22,302 nt of DNA from JBFJWU01 sp041623475 [NCBI: bacterium] (lineage in GTDB: Bacteria > J088), in assembly GCA_041623475.1 (NCBI GenBank), contig JBFJWU010000008.1, positions 1 to 22,302 on the forward strand, written 5' to 3'. A model generated the notes under the pieces. It ran no database searches, was not told where the DNA came from, and was given only the letters and a program-made list of their open reading frames with translations. How positions within the stretch are numbered: position 1 is the first letter of the stretch; every line of letters begins with the position of its first letter. Positions 1 through 8,102 of the stretch are shown here, one piece after another. A program made the translations under genes and the position numbers.

Positions 1-95
1 ATCCACCGGCCCGGATCGGGATCATTGAATTGCACTGCAGCACACAGGCTGAAGACGGCAACAGCAACGATGTTTGGAATTCCCAAAAGGGTCAC
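1..95 (-). CDS. TMEM220-like small membrane protein (5' part only)
   Basis: The minus strand has an open frame from a GTG at 93-95 to the left edge, giving about 31 residues. They form one hydrophobic helix followed by VQFNDPDPGRW. A hydrophobic segment ending in Q-x-NDPDP-x-x-W is the hallmark start of the TMEM220 (transmembrane family 220) proteins, small multi-helix membrane proteins of unknown biochemical role. The GTG lies 5 bases after the stop of the upstream aspartic protease gene, with a weak GGA about 10 bases before it, so the two are probably co-transcribed. The frame remains open upstream through the protease gene, so the GTG start is a choice, not proven. The C-terminal part lies outside the window. 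The family call rests on the short motif only. Confidence 0.6.
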   Translation of the reverse strand, partial: MTLLGIPNIVAVAVFSLCAAVQFNDPDPGRW

Positions 96-100
96 CGCAA

Positions 101-1231
101 CTATTTCCGTGCCAGGCTCAGGACCGCCTGGCCCTGGTCCAGGTCAAATTCAAATTGCCCCAGAATATTCATGCCAAGTAGCCCGCCTACGTGTTCAGGT
201 GCCTGTAATTCGACAATTCCGATTTCAATATTCCACAGTACGTGATCGGCGATCACAATGGTATCCAACCATGTGACAGGGGCTTCGACAACGCCACCGG
301 GGGTCGCAAATCGGCGGCGATTTCCCAACGCGTCCGGGTCGATTCCCATATCTTTGGCGACGTCAGGCCGCAGCAGCGTAATCGCAGCGCCGGTGTCGAC
401 GATCAATTTTACAAGAGTTTCCTGCTGTTCGGTCACGATTTCCAGCTCTGCCAGATAGTGGCTGCCCAGCCGTTCCAGATCCAGTCTGGAATCATACGAC
501 GCACCTCGATCAACCCTGCGATCAAGGAAATACTCGATCTTTTCAGCGTGACGGGCATTCGCACCGTAAAAACTGATATTGCGAAGACTCGCGTACGCGT
601 CGTCCACCAGATCCAGCTCTGCCTGAAGCGTCGCCAACTGGATCCAGAATGGTTCGTAACCCGGAAAACTGCGCGCCGCATCGTATAGCAGGTCGAGCAA
701 CTGTGACTGCAATGTTTCCTCAAGTTCGCCGTGGAAAAGCTCCCGGGTTCGTTGGTGAAGCAGGTCTCGTATTGCCAGCGCCTCGTCGGAACCGACATAT
801 GGCAACAGCATCAGGTACGTTCGTGCCGCTGCCAGCTGATTGCCGGACGCGCCCTGGATTCGAGCCAGCAAATGGTAGCCATCTGGATCGCCGGGCAACG
901 CATTCAAATATTTGGTCAAGAGTGACTCGGCGGCAGCCAGTCGACCAGCCTCCAGTCGGCGGGTCGCCTCCAGTAAAACCGGACTGGCAACGGCGAAGCT
1001 AAGTTCACGCGGTAAGTCGGACCGAACCTTTTCCAAAAGGCTGATTGCCTGGTCATCCCTTCCGGCCGCAAGCTGACTGCGGACAGCCTCGATTTCGCGC
1101 GAATGCTCGGTGCCCGTTGACTTCGGAGCTGGTTCACCGGGCACCGCGGGCACACCCGCAAGATCGCGAGCCAACCAACCGACAGCCAGGCCACCGCAAA
1201 ACACAATCACCGGGATGATAATGCGTTCCAT
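101..1231 (-). CDS. Membrane-anchored TPR / retropepsin-like aspartic protease
   Basis: This 376-residue protein has three parts. Residues 4-20 form a hydrophobic signal anchor, with no obvious cleavage site, that would place the rest in the periplasm. A helical central region (about 45-235) contains degenerate TPR-like repeats (for example LLTKYLNALPGDPDGYHLLA). The C-terminal domain (about 255-376) has the aspartic protease signature VDTGAAITLL at 278-287, with catalytic Asp279, and a second conserved GLLGMNILGQFEF block. One Asp per chain is the retropepsin-like (clan AA) pattern, where the active site forms as a dimer. Bacterial members occur as periplasmic single-domain proteases; substrates are largely unknown. 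The ATG at 1229-1231 has a GGAGCGGA-type ribosome binding site upstream. It is divergent from hemF and lies just upstream of the TMEM220-like gene. The domain call is firm; the biological role is not. Confidence 0.85.
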   Translation of the reverse strand: MERIIIPVIVFCGGLAVGWLARDLAGVPAVPGEPAPKSTGTEHSREIEAVRSQLAAGRDDQAISLLEKVRSDLPRELSFAVASPVLLEATRRLEAGRLAAAESLLTKYLNALPGDPDGYHLLARIQGASGNQLAAARTYLMLLPYVGSDEALAIRDLLHQRTRELFHGELEETLQSQLLDLLYDAARSFPGYEPFWIQLATLQAELDLVDDAYASLRNISFYGANARHAEKIEYFLDRRVDRGASYDSRLDLERLGSHYLAELEIVTEQQETLVKLIVDTGAAITLLRPDVAKDMGIDPDALGNRRRFATPGGVVEAPVTWLDTIVIADHVLWNIEIGIVELQAPEHVGGLLGMNILGQFEFDLDQGQAVLSLARK

Positions 1232-1297
1232 TCAGATCCGCTCCGCGCTGCAGACGCAGCTTGTAGTGCTGCCCGGCATCCCTTACCATAACCGGTC

Positions 1298-2194
1298 ATG
1301 AACATTCGCGACACAAGTTCACAGACAATGCGCGAGATTCAGGACCGAATCTCAACTGCGCTGGCCGAGGTCAATGGCGCCCCGTTTTCCAGCGACAACT
1401 GGAGTTACGACGGCAAATCAGGGGGCGGTGAATCCCGGATCTTTAAAAGTGGCGAATTGATCGAAAGCGGTGGAGTAAACTTTTCCGCGATCGAGGGCGA
1501 CCAGCTCCCGGAGTCGGCACTGGCCGCATTGGACGTTGTCGATCCTGGCGGTTTCTTTGCAACCGGGGTGTCAATCGTCATTCATCCGCACAACCCATTT
1601 GTACCAACAATCCACATGAACGTGCGTTATTTTGAGTCGGACAATGGCACGTGGTGGTTCGGCGGTGGAATTGACCTGACGCCCTATTACCCGGACGAAC
1701 CCCAGGCTGTCGAGTTCCATCGGGTCATGAAGTCGACGTGCGACCGATTTGACGCGTCCTGGTATCCGCGTTTCAAGAAACAGTGTGACGAATATTTCTA
1801 TCTCCCGCACCGGAATGAAACCCGCGGCATCGGCGGAATCTTTTATGATCACCACAAACCGGACCCGGTGGTTGGCCTTGAGTTTTCGCAGGCCGTTGGT
1901 GAAGCATTTCTCGAAGCCTGGCTGCCAATTGCCGCGGCTAATCGTGACAAAAAGTGGACACCTGAACAACGAAGGTTCCAGCTTCTGCGTCGTGGTCGCT
2001 ATGTCGAGTTCAACTTGCTGTTTGACCGAGGCACGAGATTCGGCATCCAGTCGGGTGGCCGAACAGAATCAATCCTGATGTCATTACCGTCCGAGGCAAA
2101 CTGGGCATACGACTGGCGACCCGAACCAGGATCCCCGGAGGACCTGCTGCTGACACAATTCCTCAAGCCCAGGGACTGGTTAAAACTGGACTAA
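1298..2194 (+). CDS. hemF: Oxygen-dependent coproporphyrinogen III oxidase
   Basis: HemF uses O2 to decarboxylate two propionate groups of coproporphyrinogen III, giving protoporphyrinogen IX in heme synthesis; it is a cytosolic homodimer. The 298-residue product has the family's usual length (about 300). It carries the conserved blocks VIHPHNPFVPTIHMNVR (about 94-110, including conserved His residues), WWFGGGIDLTPYYP (119-132), DEYFYLPHRNETRGIGGIFY (164-183) and RYVEFNLLFDRGTRFGIQSG near the C-terminus. The first ATG matches the expected N-terminus although it has no clear Shine-Dalgarno. A weak promoter-like pair (TTGTAG 1261-1266, 17 bases, TACCAT 1284-1289) sits just upstream and would give an almost leaderless mRNA. 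It is monocistronic, divergent from the protease gene and convergent with the Bat operon (7-base gap). It indicates aerobic metabolism. Confidence 0.97.
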   Translation: MNIRDTSSQTMREIQDRISTALAEVNGAPFSSDNWSYDGKSGGGESRIFKSGELIESGGVNFSAIEGDQLPESALAALDVVDPGGFFATGVSIVIHPHNPFVPTIHMNVRYFESDNGTWWFGGGIDLTPYYPDEPQAVEFHRVMKSTCDRFDASWYPRFKKQCDEYFYLPHRNETRGIGGIFYDHHKPDPVVGLEFSQAVGEAFLEAWLPIAAANRDKKWTPEQRRFQLLRRGRYVEFNLLFDRGTRFGIQSGGRTESILMSLPSEANWAYDWRPEPGSPEDLLLTQFLKPRDWLKLD

Positions 2195-2201
2195 CAAACG
2201 C

Positions 2202-2864
2202 CTATGGGACTGGTAACGGAGCGCAATCGTCAACGCGGATATTTGCGACGCCGGCCATTTGTACCCAGCCTGATCCGTTCGCGCTGCGCACAAACACATA
2301 TTCACCATTCGCCTGACCAACATCGACAAGCGTTCCCACTGACAAATTCTGGACAACGTTTGCGTCGACCTCTGGCAAAATCCGTGCAGAAACCGGCGCA
2401 ACAATTATTCCGTTGTCTGCAGACGCATCAAGAACCGCTGCAACAATCCACGCAGCTGCAACTGTCATCGCCACGCGCGCCAGTCCAGTGCGCCTGTGGG
2501 CAATTGCGGATGAAAGACAGGTCGCCACCCACATCAGGACAATCAACACCAGCGCCAGTGCGAGCCCGACAACCAGTCGCTGCACCCAGTTCGCCAATTG
2601 CAGGCTGATTGCAGTCTCGGCCTCTAATCCCAGCTCGTTCGAAACAGCGCTGACAACGTCGATTCCATTTTGGGACCAGGGGCGGCGGTGCAATTCCTTG
2701 AGAGCCAGGCCAAGAGCGTAGCCCGGGTACCCCTGGTTATAAACTTCAACCGACAGCACCCCTGGTTGGCAGTCGACCTGCGGCGAATTCGCGGATGAAT
2801 TGGCCGACAGGGCAGCCACCAGAATAACCGCTGCAAGCATCAATATTGACCGGAACCCGTTCAT
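2202..2864 (-). CDS. batE: BatE-like SH3-domain membrane protein
   Basis: This is the last gene of the MoxR/Bat operon. From the ATG at 2862-2864, two bases after the batD stop, it encodes 220 residues: an N-terminal signal-like helix (about 5-20), two further hydrophobic helices (about 94-114 and 128-146), and a C-terminal bacterial SH3-like domain (about 155-208, with LSVGTLVDVGQANGEYVFVR and GWVQMAGV). BatE proteins usually combine TPR repeats, two membrane helices and an SH3 domain. Here the helices and SH3 are present, but only a single TPR-like half repeat (YNQGYPGYALGLALKEL, about 42-58) can be seen. The frame is open further upstream, but those residues overlap batD and are not signal-like, so the internal ATG is preferred. 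The SH3 domain probably faces the periplasm. The name rests on position and domain order more than on sequence identity. Confidence 0.75.
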   Translation of the reverse strand: MNGFRSILMLAAVILVAALSANSSANSPQVDCQPGVLSVEVYNQGYPGYALGLALKELHRRPWSQNGIDVVSAVSNELGLEAETAISLQLANWVQRLVVGLALALVLIVLMWVATCLSSAIAHRRTGLARVAMTVAAAWIVAAVLDASADNGIIVAPVSARILPEVDANVVQNLSVGTLVDVGQANGEYVFVRSANGSGWVQMAGVANIRVDDCAPLPVP

Positions 2865-2866
2865 GG

Positions 2867-4447
2867 CTATTTCTGCTGATCCAGCCACGCCCTGACCTGG
2901 TCGACTGGCGGCTGCCACGTTGGCGCGAACAGCGCCGCCGCGATGATCTCCCTGATGCCGCCCTCGACTCCTGTAGCGGCTGGATCAATGTTGCCATAGA
3001 CCTCCTGCCACCGTCCCTGATCGTTGTCATCTGATAGTTCACGTAGTTTCGCGACCAGATCGGAGCCGTCCAGGTATTTCGGGCGAAATCCGTCTCTCCG
3101 CCTTGCAACCAGCCCGATCGGGACCAGAAGGACTGAAACGATCACCGCCAGCAGGCCGTTATTACGTGTAGCAAGTGATTCAAAAACACGTTCCGGGTTT
3201 GCGGCCAGGACGTTGTCGACCGGGACGGGATCACTGCCGAGTGTCCCGACAAGGCCCGATTTGACCGGCGCAGGTCCTCCCTGATCAACCGGGGCCTCGG
3301 GCAAGTCGAGCGAGAGTGCCTGGTAAGTACCGTTTTTCGGGTCAAACCACACTGGCCGGCGACCGTCGGGATCGCCGGTGGCAACAACATCCAGGGGCAC
3401 GTCCACAACTGTCCGCGGCCCCGACTTGCCGATCGATTGCCGGATATTCGGTTTGTCTGGGTAGACACGCCATCCGTTCACAACCCAGGGCTCAATACGA
3501 ACACCGGTGCCAGTGGCAACACCAGCGAGCGTCAGCACGCCCTGCCTGCGCCCGGGGCCTGTTTCAGTCAAATCAACATCAACCTGCAGCTCTCCAACCA
3601 GTCCGACGAACTGCTGTCCGGCACCGGGTTCCGGCAGCGGGGCAACTCGGATGATTGATTCTGGAATCGGGTAGTTCCGGGATTGCCGCTTTGGCCCGAA
3701 CATACCAAACGGGTCAAGGCCAAACGGACGGCGTTTCCCTTGCCGGGACTCTGCTTTCGGCCCAAGAAAGGTTATCGAGCCCTTCCTGGACCTGAATGTA
3801 CCCGCACGTTCGGCATACATCCATCGTTGCAACGTCAGTCGATTCACCGTCCGGCCACCGACATTGACGATCTCTTTTGTCTGGATGGCCTCTTGTTCGT
3901 CAGCCAGCGCGACGACACCCGGACGTTCGGGGGGGCCCCAGGTATCCGGTTGGACGCCTGCGCCATAATCCACCTGGACGACTTCGCGAAATAACTGCCC
4001 TGCAAACACCTGACGAGGATTGGTCCAGGTCCGGATCTCTACGGCATCGCCAGATTCGCTTTTCTGGGCAACGACTTCGGCGACATTCGATCGGAGCTCC
4101 TTGCCCCCGACGTTTGTGATCACAGGCCCCAGCACGTATCGGCCTTCGTGCGGCGCAGTCATTTGGAACTTGATTGAATTTCGGCGAGACATCTGTCCAT
4201 TCACAATCTGGACAGATGACTCGGTACCGGAATATTGAATTGTCGCCGCTGGCCGAACCGGAATGGAACGAATATTAATATCTCCAGTTGGAACATCAAG
4301 GCGGACCTCGATGGGGGTCCCCACTTCGACCATCGGCTGCGCGATGACGAGTTCCAGATCAGCTGCAAACCCCGAACCTGCCCAGGCAAATGCAACCAAA
4401 AGCACAAGGGGCAAACTGGTTGCGACCTTACCAGGGATGCCCGTCAC
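2867..4447 (-). CDS. batD: BatD family protein (oxygen tolerance)
   Basis: This 526-residue protein begins with a clear signal peptide (SLPLVLLVAFAWAGSGFAA, cleavage near residue 29). A long extracytoplasmic region of Ig-like beta-domains follows, then one transmembrane helix (about 429-446, LLAVIVSVLLVPIGLVA) with RRR on the cytoplasmic side, and a helical cytoplasmic tail of about 75 residues. The domain layout, conserved early segment and operon position are those of BatD, named from the Bacteroides aerotolerance operon, where Bat proteins are thought to form an envelope complex with VWA proteins. Translation starts at GTG 4445-4447, overlapping the end of the BatBC gene by 20 bases, with an AGGG five bases upstream. 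Biochemical activity is not established for the family. A glycine/arginine-rich insert with GMFGPKRQSRN (about 236-258) looks like a variable loop. Confidence 0.9.
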   Translation of the reverse strand: MTGIPGKVATSLPLVLLVAFAWAGSGFAADLELVIAQPMVEVGTPIEVRLDVPTGDINIRSIPVRPAATIQYSGTESSVQIVNGQMSRRNSIKFQMTAPHEGRYVLGPVITNVGGKELRSNVAEVVAQKSESGDAVEIRTWTNPRQVFAGQLFREVVQVDYGAGVQPDTWGPPERPGVVALADEQEAIQTKEIVNVGGRTVNRLTLQRWMYAERAGTFRSRKGSITFLGPKAESRQGKRRPFGLDPFGMFGPKRQSRNYPIPESIIRVAPLPEPGAGQQFVGLVGELQVDVDLTETGPGRRQGVLTLAGVATGTGVRIEPWVVNGWRVYPDKPNIRQSIGKSGPRTVVDVPLDVVATGDPDGRRPVWFDPKNGTYQALSLDLPEAPVDQGGPAPVKSGLVGTLGSDPVPVDNVLAANPERVFESLATRNNGLLAVIVSVLLVPIGLVARRRDGFRPKYLDGSDLVAKLRELSDDNDQGRWQEVYGNIDPAATGVEGGIREIIAAALFAPTWQPPVDQVRAWLDQQK

Positions 4448-6161
4448 CAGAGCCCTGCCCGTTTAGTTTCATCGGATTGTCTTCGGTCATATTTTCGATT
4501 TGCTGCCGTTGAAGCACACCCAACGCCGACGGCGGCCGGTCACCCGGTTCCTCGGCCGACTCTGCAGCGCTTTCTTGCCCCCCTGGTTCCGGATCTGTCT
4601 CGCCGTTGGATTGTTTGTCCTGCTCTTCATCATTCGGCGACTCACGCCCGGATGGTCGGTCCGCGTCCGATTCCCGGCCCTCTTCCTGGCGGTCGTCTTT
4701 GTCGTCCTCGCCTGATTCCTGATCTTGCTTCTGTTGCTGCTGCTGTTTGAATTGCTGCAGCAACCGACGGGCGATTTCCAGATTGTACTTGGTATCTTCA
4801 TCTTCTTCGACAGCCAACGATGCTTCATACACCTTCACCGCATGTTCCAGATTTCCCGCACGCACAAGTTCATTCGCTGCGTCGTACAAAGCACCAGCCT
4901 GATCTGCAGAATTTTCATATCTGGTAGCGGCCGCGGCATAAGCCCTGGCGGCCAAATCATGTTGCTCCAGCTTGCTCAGGCTGGCGCCCAGGTTCGCTAA
5001 GGCATCCGGGTCACCGGTCTGCGCCGCCTGGTCCTGATACCAATCAGCAGCCGCACGATAGTCACCATCGTCGAAGTCTGCAGCAGCCTGCCTGTCAGCC
5101 CGGCATCCGGTCGACGCAAGGATCATCATCAACACACCCAGCACGACCTGTTTCTGCCTGTGCACCGGCGAACGCCCCCCCAAGAGCGTGACGGGCAACA
5201 GGCTTGCTGTCAACATGATGAACGCAGCTCCCAGTGGCCAGGCTGTTCGATCAACCGGAACAACCTGCTCGCGCTCACCCTGATAAATGGCCTGGACAGC
5301 AACCATCGCCCGCGCAATTGGATTCAGGCCAACTCCGTCACTTGTGATCTCGGTATAAACACCGCCAGTTCGACTGGCAATTTCGGACAATGTCTGGCGA
5401 TCGGCACGCGAAAATACCATTTGACCCTGCTGGTCCTTCTGGTACCCGCCTCGGGGCAAGGGGATCGTCGCGCCGGCCGGGTCGCCAACGGCAACCGACA
5501 CAACCCGTACTCCTCGCCTTGCCAGTAGCGCCGCCGTGTCCAGTGGATCACCATCTCCGTTATGTTCACCGTCGCTGATCAGGATCACAACTGCCTCATC
5601 CAGGCCTTTGACATCAGCCAGCTGAACAGCCAGTTCGAGCGGGCGGTTCAGATCCGTGCCCTGGGGTTTCAGGTCTTCTGGTGACGTCTGGTCCAGGACG
5701 TACCTGATGAAATTGTGGTCCCAGGTAAACGGAACCCGCAGCCAGGCATCCCCGGCAAACAATACCAGGCCATATTTATATCCCGGGAACCGTTCCATTA
5801 GTTGTGCCACCGCCTCGCGAATTCTAGTGAGCCGGTTGGGGGCAATATCCCTCGCATACATACTGGTCGACATATCCACCGCCAGCAGGACATCGCGGGA
5901 CCGTTCTGGCATTTCCAGTTTTCGAACCCCCAGCGACGGTCCGACCAGGGCAACCAGCAAACACAGCAACCCGGCTCCACGCAAAAACAGGCGCACCGCA
6001 TTTCCAGCTCGATGCCCGCGGCTTGACAGAACCGGGTGCAGGGTTCCCCAGACACGCAATGCGCCAAGGTGCATCCAGATCACAACAATGATTACAGCCA
6101 CTCCCAGAACGACCGCTGCCGGCAGCAACTCAAACCTCAGCCAACTGATCGTATCCGTCAC
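4428..6161 (-). CDS. batB: BatB-BatC fusion: VWA domain plus TPR, acidic C-terminal tail
   Basis: One 577-residue protein combines two usually separate Bat proteins. The BatB half has membrane helices near 14-31 and 58-76, then a VWA domain with a complete MIDAS metal site (DMSTS at 96-100, Thr169 in GTDL, Asp197 in SDGEH) and a third helix (about 308-328). A hydrophobic stretch ending in LASTGC (about 340-353) follows. The BatC half has TPR-like repeats (about 360-470), then a highly charged Gln/Glu/Asp-rich, probably disordered tail (470-545). I chose GTG 6159-6161, which makes a GTGA overlap with the batA stop. An alternative GTG at 6174-6176 adds five residues. Role by family: with MoxR and BatA, assembly or remodelling of envelope proteins and stress tolerance. 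The fusion and the embedded lipoprotein-like signal are discussed in the findings. Confidence 0.9.
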   Translation of the reverse strand: MTDTISWLRFELLPAAVVLGVAVIIVVIWMHLGALRVWGTLHPVLSSRGHRAGNAVRLFLRGAGLLCLLVALVGPSLGVRKLEMPERSRDVLLAVDMSTSMYARDIAPNRLTRIREAVAQLMERFPGYKYGLVLFAGDAWLRVPFTWDHNFIRYVLDQTSPEDLKPQGTDLNRPLELAVQLADVKGLDEAVVILISDGEHNGDGDPLDTAALLARRGVRVVSVAVGDPAGATIPLPRGGYQKDQQGQMVFSRADRQTLSEIASRTGGVYTEITSDGVGLNPIARAMVAVQAIYQGEREQVVPVDRTAWPLGAAFIMLTASLLPVTLLGGRSPVHRQKQVVLGVLMMILASTGCRADRQAAADFDDGDYRAAADWYQDQAAQTGDPDALANLGASLSKLEQHDLAARAYAAAATRYENSADQAGALYDAANELVRAGNLEHAVKVYEASLAVEEDEDTKYNLEIARRLLQQFKQQQQQKQDQESGEDDKDDRQEEGRESDADRPSGRESPNDEEQDKQSNGETDPEPGGQESAAESAEEPGDRPPSALGVLQRQQIENMTEDNPMKLNGQGSGDGHPW

Positions 6162-7144
6162 AGTACCGGCACCCACCGGGACGGAACGACCTGCAGAAGC
6201 AATGCCGACAACATCAGGACGATTGCCAGCAACAGGAATGGATAATACAAACTTCGGTAATCCACGCTGACCCGCTGCTTGTAGGTCGTTTTTTCCAACT
6301 GATCGATTTCCGTATAGACAGCCTCCAACTCGCTGATATTCCGGGCATTGAAGTAACGGCCACCTGTTTTGTCAGCAACTCGACGCAACGTTTTTTCGTC
6401 CATCTCTACCCTCATATTCTGCACCCGGGTTCCGAACAGGCTGTCGACCTTGTACGGTGCTGTCCCCCCGCTGCCAATTCCAATCGTGTATACCCGAATG
6501 CCATTCTCGCTGGCATACGTCGCGGCCACGGTCGGATCGATTTGACCCGCAGTATTCTTTCCGTCGCTGAGCAAAACAAGGATTCGCGATTTCAACGGGG
6601 CATCCTGAAGGCGTTTTACGCCCAGAATCAACGCGTCACCCAATGCAGTCGCGCCACCGGCCATGCCGCTCTGAACCTGTCCGAGCATATCAACAATCAT
6701 CGACTGGTCTGCAGTGAGCGGGACAATGGTGAACACTTTGTCTCCAAATACAACCAGGCTCTGTAAATCACCACTCCTGGCCAACACAAACGTTCGCAGG
6801 ACCTCAACTGCCCCCTGCATCCTGGTCAGTGCATCCTGTCGAGATCCGAAATCAAGGGCTTCCATACTGTCGGACGTATCGAGGACGTGGGCGATGGCAA
6901 TTCCCGCTCGTTCCTGCTCAACAAGTTCAACGCCTTTCTGTGGGTTTGCCCAGGCCAACGCCAGGCACGCCAGTCCGATGATTGTCAACAGCCAGACCAA
7001 TTGGCGAATCCAGTTCTGCCGGTTGCCAGACACATCAAGCGCACCGGATGCGATGCCGTCTGTTCGACCCAGTCGAACCATTGCGACGATAATAATCAGC
7101 AACGTTGCCACCAAAAGCACCCAGGGATGTTCGAAACGCCACAT
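6158..7144 (-). CDS. batA: BatA family VWA-domain membrane protein
   Basis: This 328-residue protein has two N-terminal transmembrane helices (about 8-22 and 47-66), a VWA domain (about 82-285), and a C-terminal transmembrane helix (about 301-319), the standard BatA layout. The MIDAS site is complete: DTSDS at 89-93, Thr166 in GGATALGDA and Asp194 in LLSDGKNTAG, so it can bind a divalent metal and a protein ligand. VWA proteins of this operon are thought to be partners of the MoxR ATPase. The ATG overlaps the stop of the preceding gene by one base (TGATG), and its own stop overlaps the next gene as GTGA, so translational coupling with both neighbours is likely. It shares the VWA fold with the BatB half next door, reflecting an old duplication in this operon type. 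Confidence 0.93.
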   Translation of the reverse strand: MWRFEHPWVLLVATLLIIIVAMVRLGRTDGIASGALDVSGNRQNWIRQLVWLLTIIGLACLALAWANPQKGVELVEQERAGIAIAHVLDTSDSMEALDFGSRQDALTRMQGAVEVLRTFVLARSGDLQSLVVFGDKVFTIVPLTADQSMIVDMLGQVQSGMAGGATALGDALILGVKRLQDAPLKSRILVLLSDGKNTAGQIDPTVAATYASENGIRVYTIGIGSGGTAPYKVDSLFGTRVQNMRVEMDEKTLRRVADKTGGRYFNARNISELEAVYTEIDQLEKTTYKQRVSVDYRSLYYPFLLLAIVLMLSALLLQVVPSRWVPVL

Positions 7145-8097
7145 CAGGTTGTTTCACTCGCGATCCCGGCACGATGAATCTCGCTCACACGGGCTACGGT
7201 CTGGCCCAGCCAATATCCAACAGTTTGGCTGCCGCGACCGGCTTCCTGATATTTGACAGACTCCAATTGCGTGGCATCGGCTACCAGTTGGCACCACAGG
7301 TCCTTGCTGGCGGCGGGACCCTGCAGTCGTCCGATGGCATCCGTCAATTCGCCCCCGGTCAGTTCCAGTGCGGGAATATCCAAAGTGGTTTCAATCAACC
7401 GACGGACAATTCGGCTGATCTTGTACGCGTGGTGCCGTTCAATCAATTCGTTCGGGTCAATTCGGGTCAATAACTCATCAAGATCATCCAGCGCAGCCTG
7501 AAACGGGTCGACAGGATCTTCTCCTCTGCGAAGCCTCCGAACCAGCAACCAGCCCGTCAATGCTACGAACAGCAGACCCGTTGCAACCATCCACGGTGTC
7601 AGCGTTGCAAACATTTGCCGCAGGTCCCTGTTGGGGCGCAACTCTGCCTCCATCGCACCTTCACCTGGCGGGACTTCGATATATAACGGCGCAGAGCGAT
7701 CGGTCAGCAGTCGGCGCCCCGACCGTTCCCGGACCCGCAGTTCGGCAGCCGGGAACACATGCAACCCGCGTTCGGCTCGCAATTGGTAACGCAGCGTTAT
7801 TCGGTGGACATTTCCGTCCCCGGAGTCCCGACGGCTAACGTCGACGACGGTCATTCCTGTAAAGGAACTCGACGCGATACTGACATCGCCAGTCAATTCG
7901 CCTGGCCAAAAGGCATCAACATCAATTGCAAACGGCACACCTGGTTGCGGGTCCGTCACGGCAATTCTTGCTGATATTCCAGCATTGACCGGGGCTGCCA
8001 GCACGGGCGCGCTACTGGCAACGATAGCGACCACCAGACAGGTTGCGGTGACCAGAACCAACCGCCCGACCGACAGATTTCCGGAACCGGCAACCAT
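7144..8097 (-). CDS. Bat-operon membrane protein with BatD-like ectodomain and cytoplasmic helical tail
   Basis: This 317-residue protein sits between the DUF58 gene and batA. It has an N-terminal signal peptide (hydrophobic about 12-34, ending APVLAAP), a beta-rich extracytoplasmic domain (about 36-145) resembling one BatD Ig-like module (PGVPFAIDVDAFWPGELTG), a transmembrane helix (about 168-186, MVATGLLFVALTGWLLV) and an about 125-residue helical cytoplasmic tail. The position matches the DUF4381-type or otherwise unnamed membrane protein found in many MoxR-DUF58-Bat operons, but I cannot assign the exact family by eye. The start lies 5 bases after the DUF58 stop and the stop overlaps the batA start by one base. 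It is probably a structural partner of BatD and the VWA proteins in the membrane complex. This role is inferred from context and topology. Confidence 0.75.
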   Translation of the reverse strand: MVAGSGNLSVGRLVLVTATCLVVAIVASSAPVLAAPVNAGISARIAVTDPQPGVPFAIDVDAFWPGELTGDVSIASSSFTGMTVVDVSRRDSGDGNVHRITLRYQLRAERGLHVFPAAELRVRERSGRRLLTDRSAPLYIEVPPGEGAMEAELRPNRDLRQMFATLTPWMVATGLLFVALTGWLLVRRLRRGEDPVDPFQAALDDLDELLTRIDPNELIERHHAYKISRIVRRLIETTLDIPALELTGGELTDAIGRLQGPAASKDLWCQLVADATQLESVKYQEAGRGSQTVGYWLGQTVARVSEIHRAGIASETT

Positions 8098-8102
8098 CGG
8101 CG

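Noticed and set aside
5656-6270. Plus-strand open frame of 204 codons over the BatA/BatB region
   Set aside because: Antisense to well-supported VWA genes; composition is Arg/Ser/Thr-rich as expected of a shadow frame.
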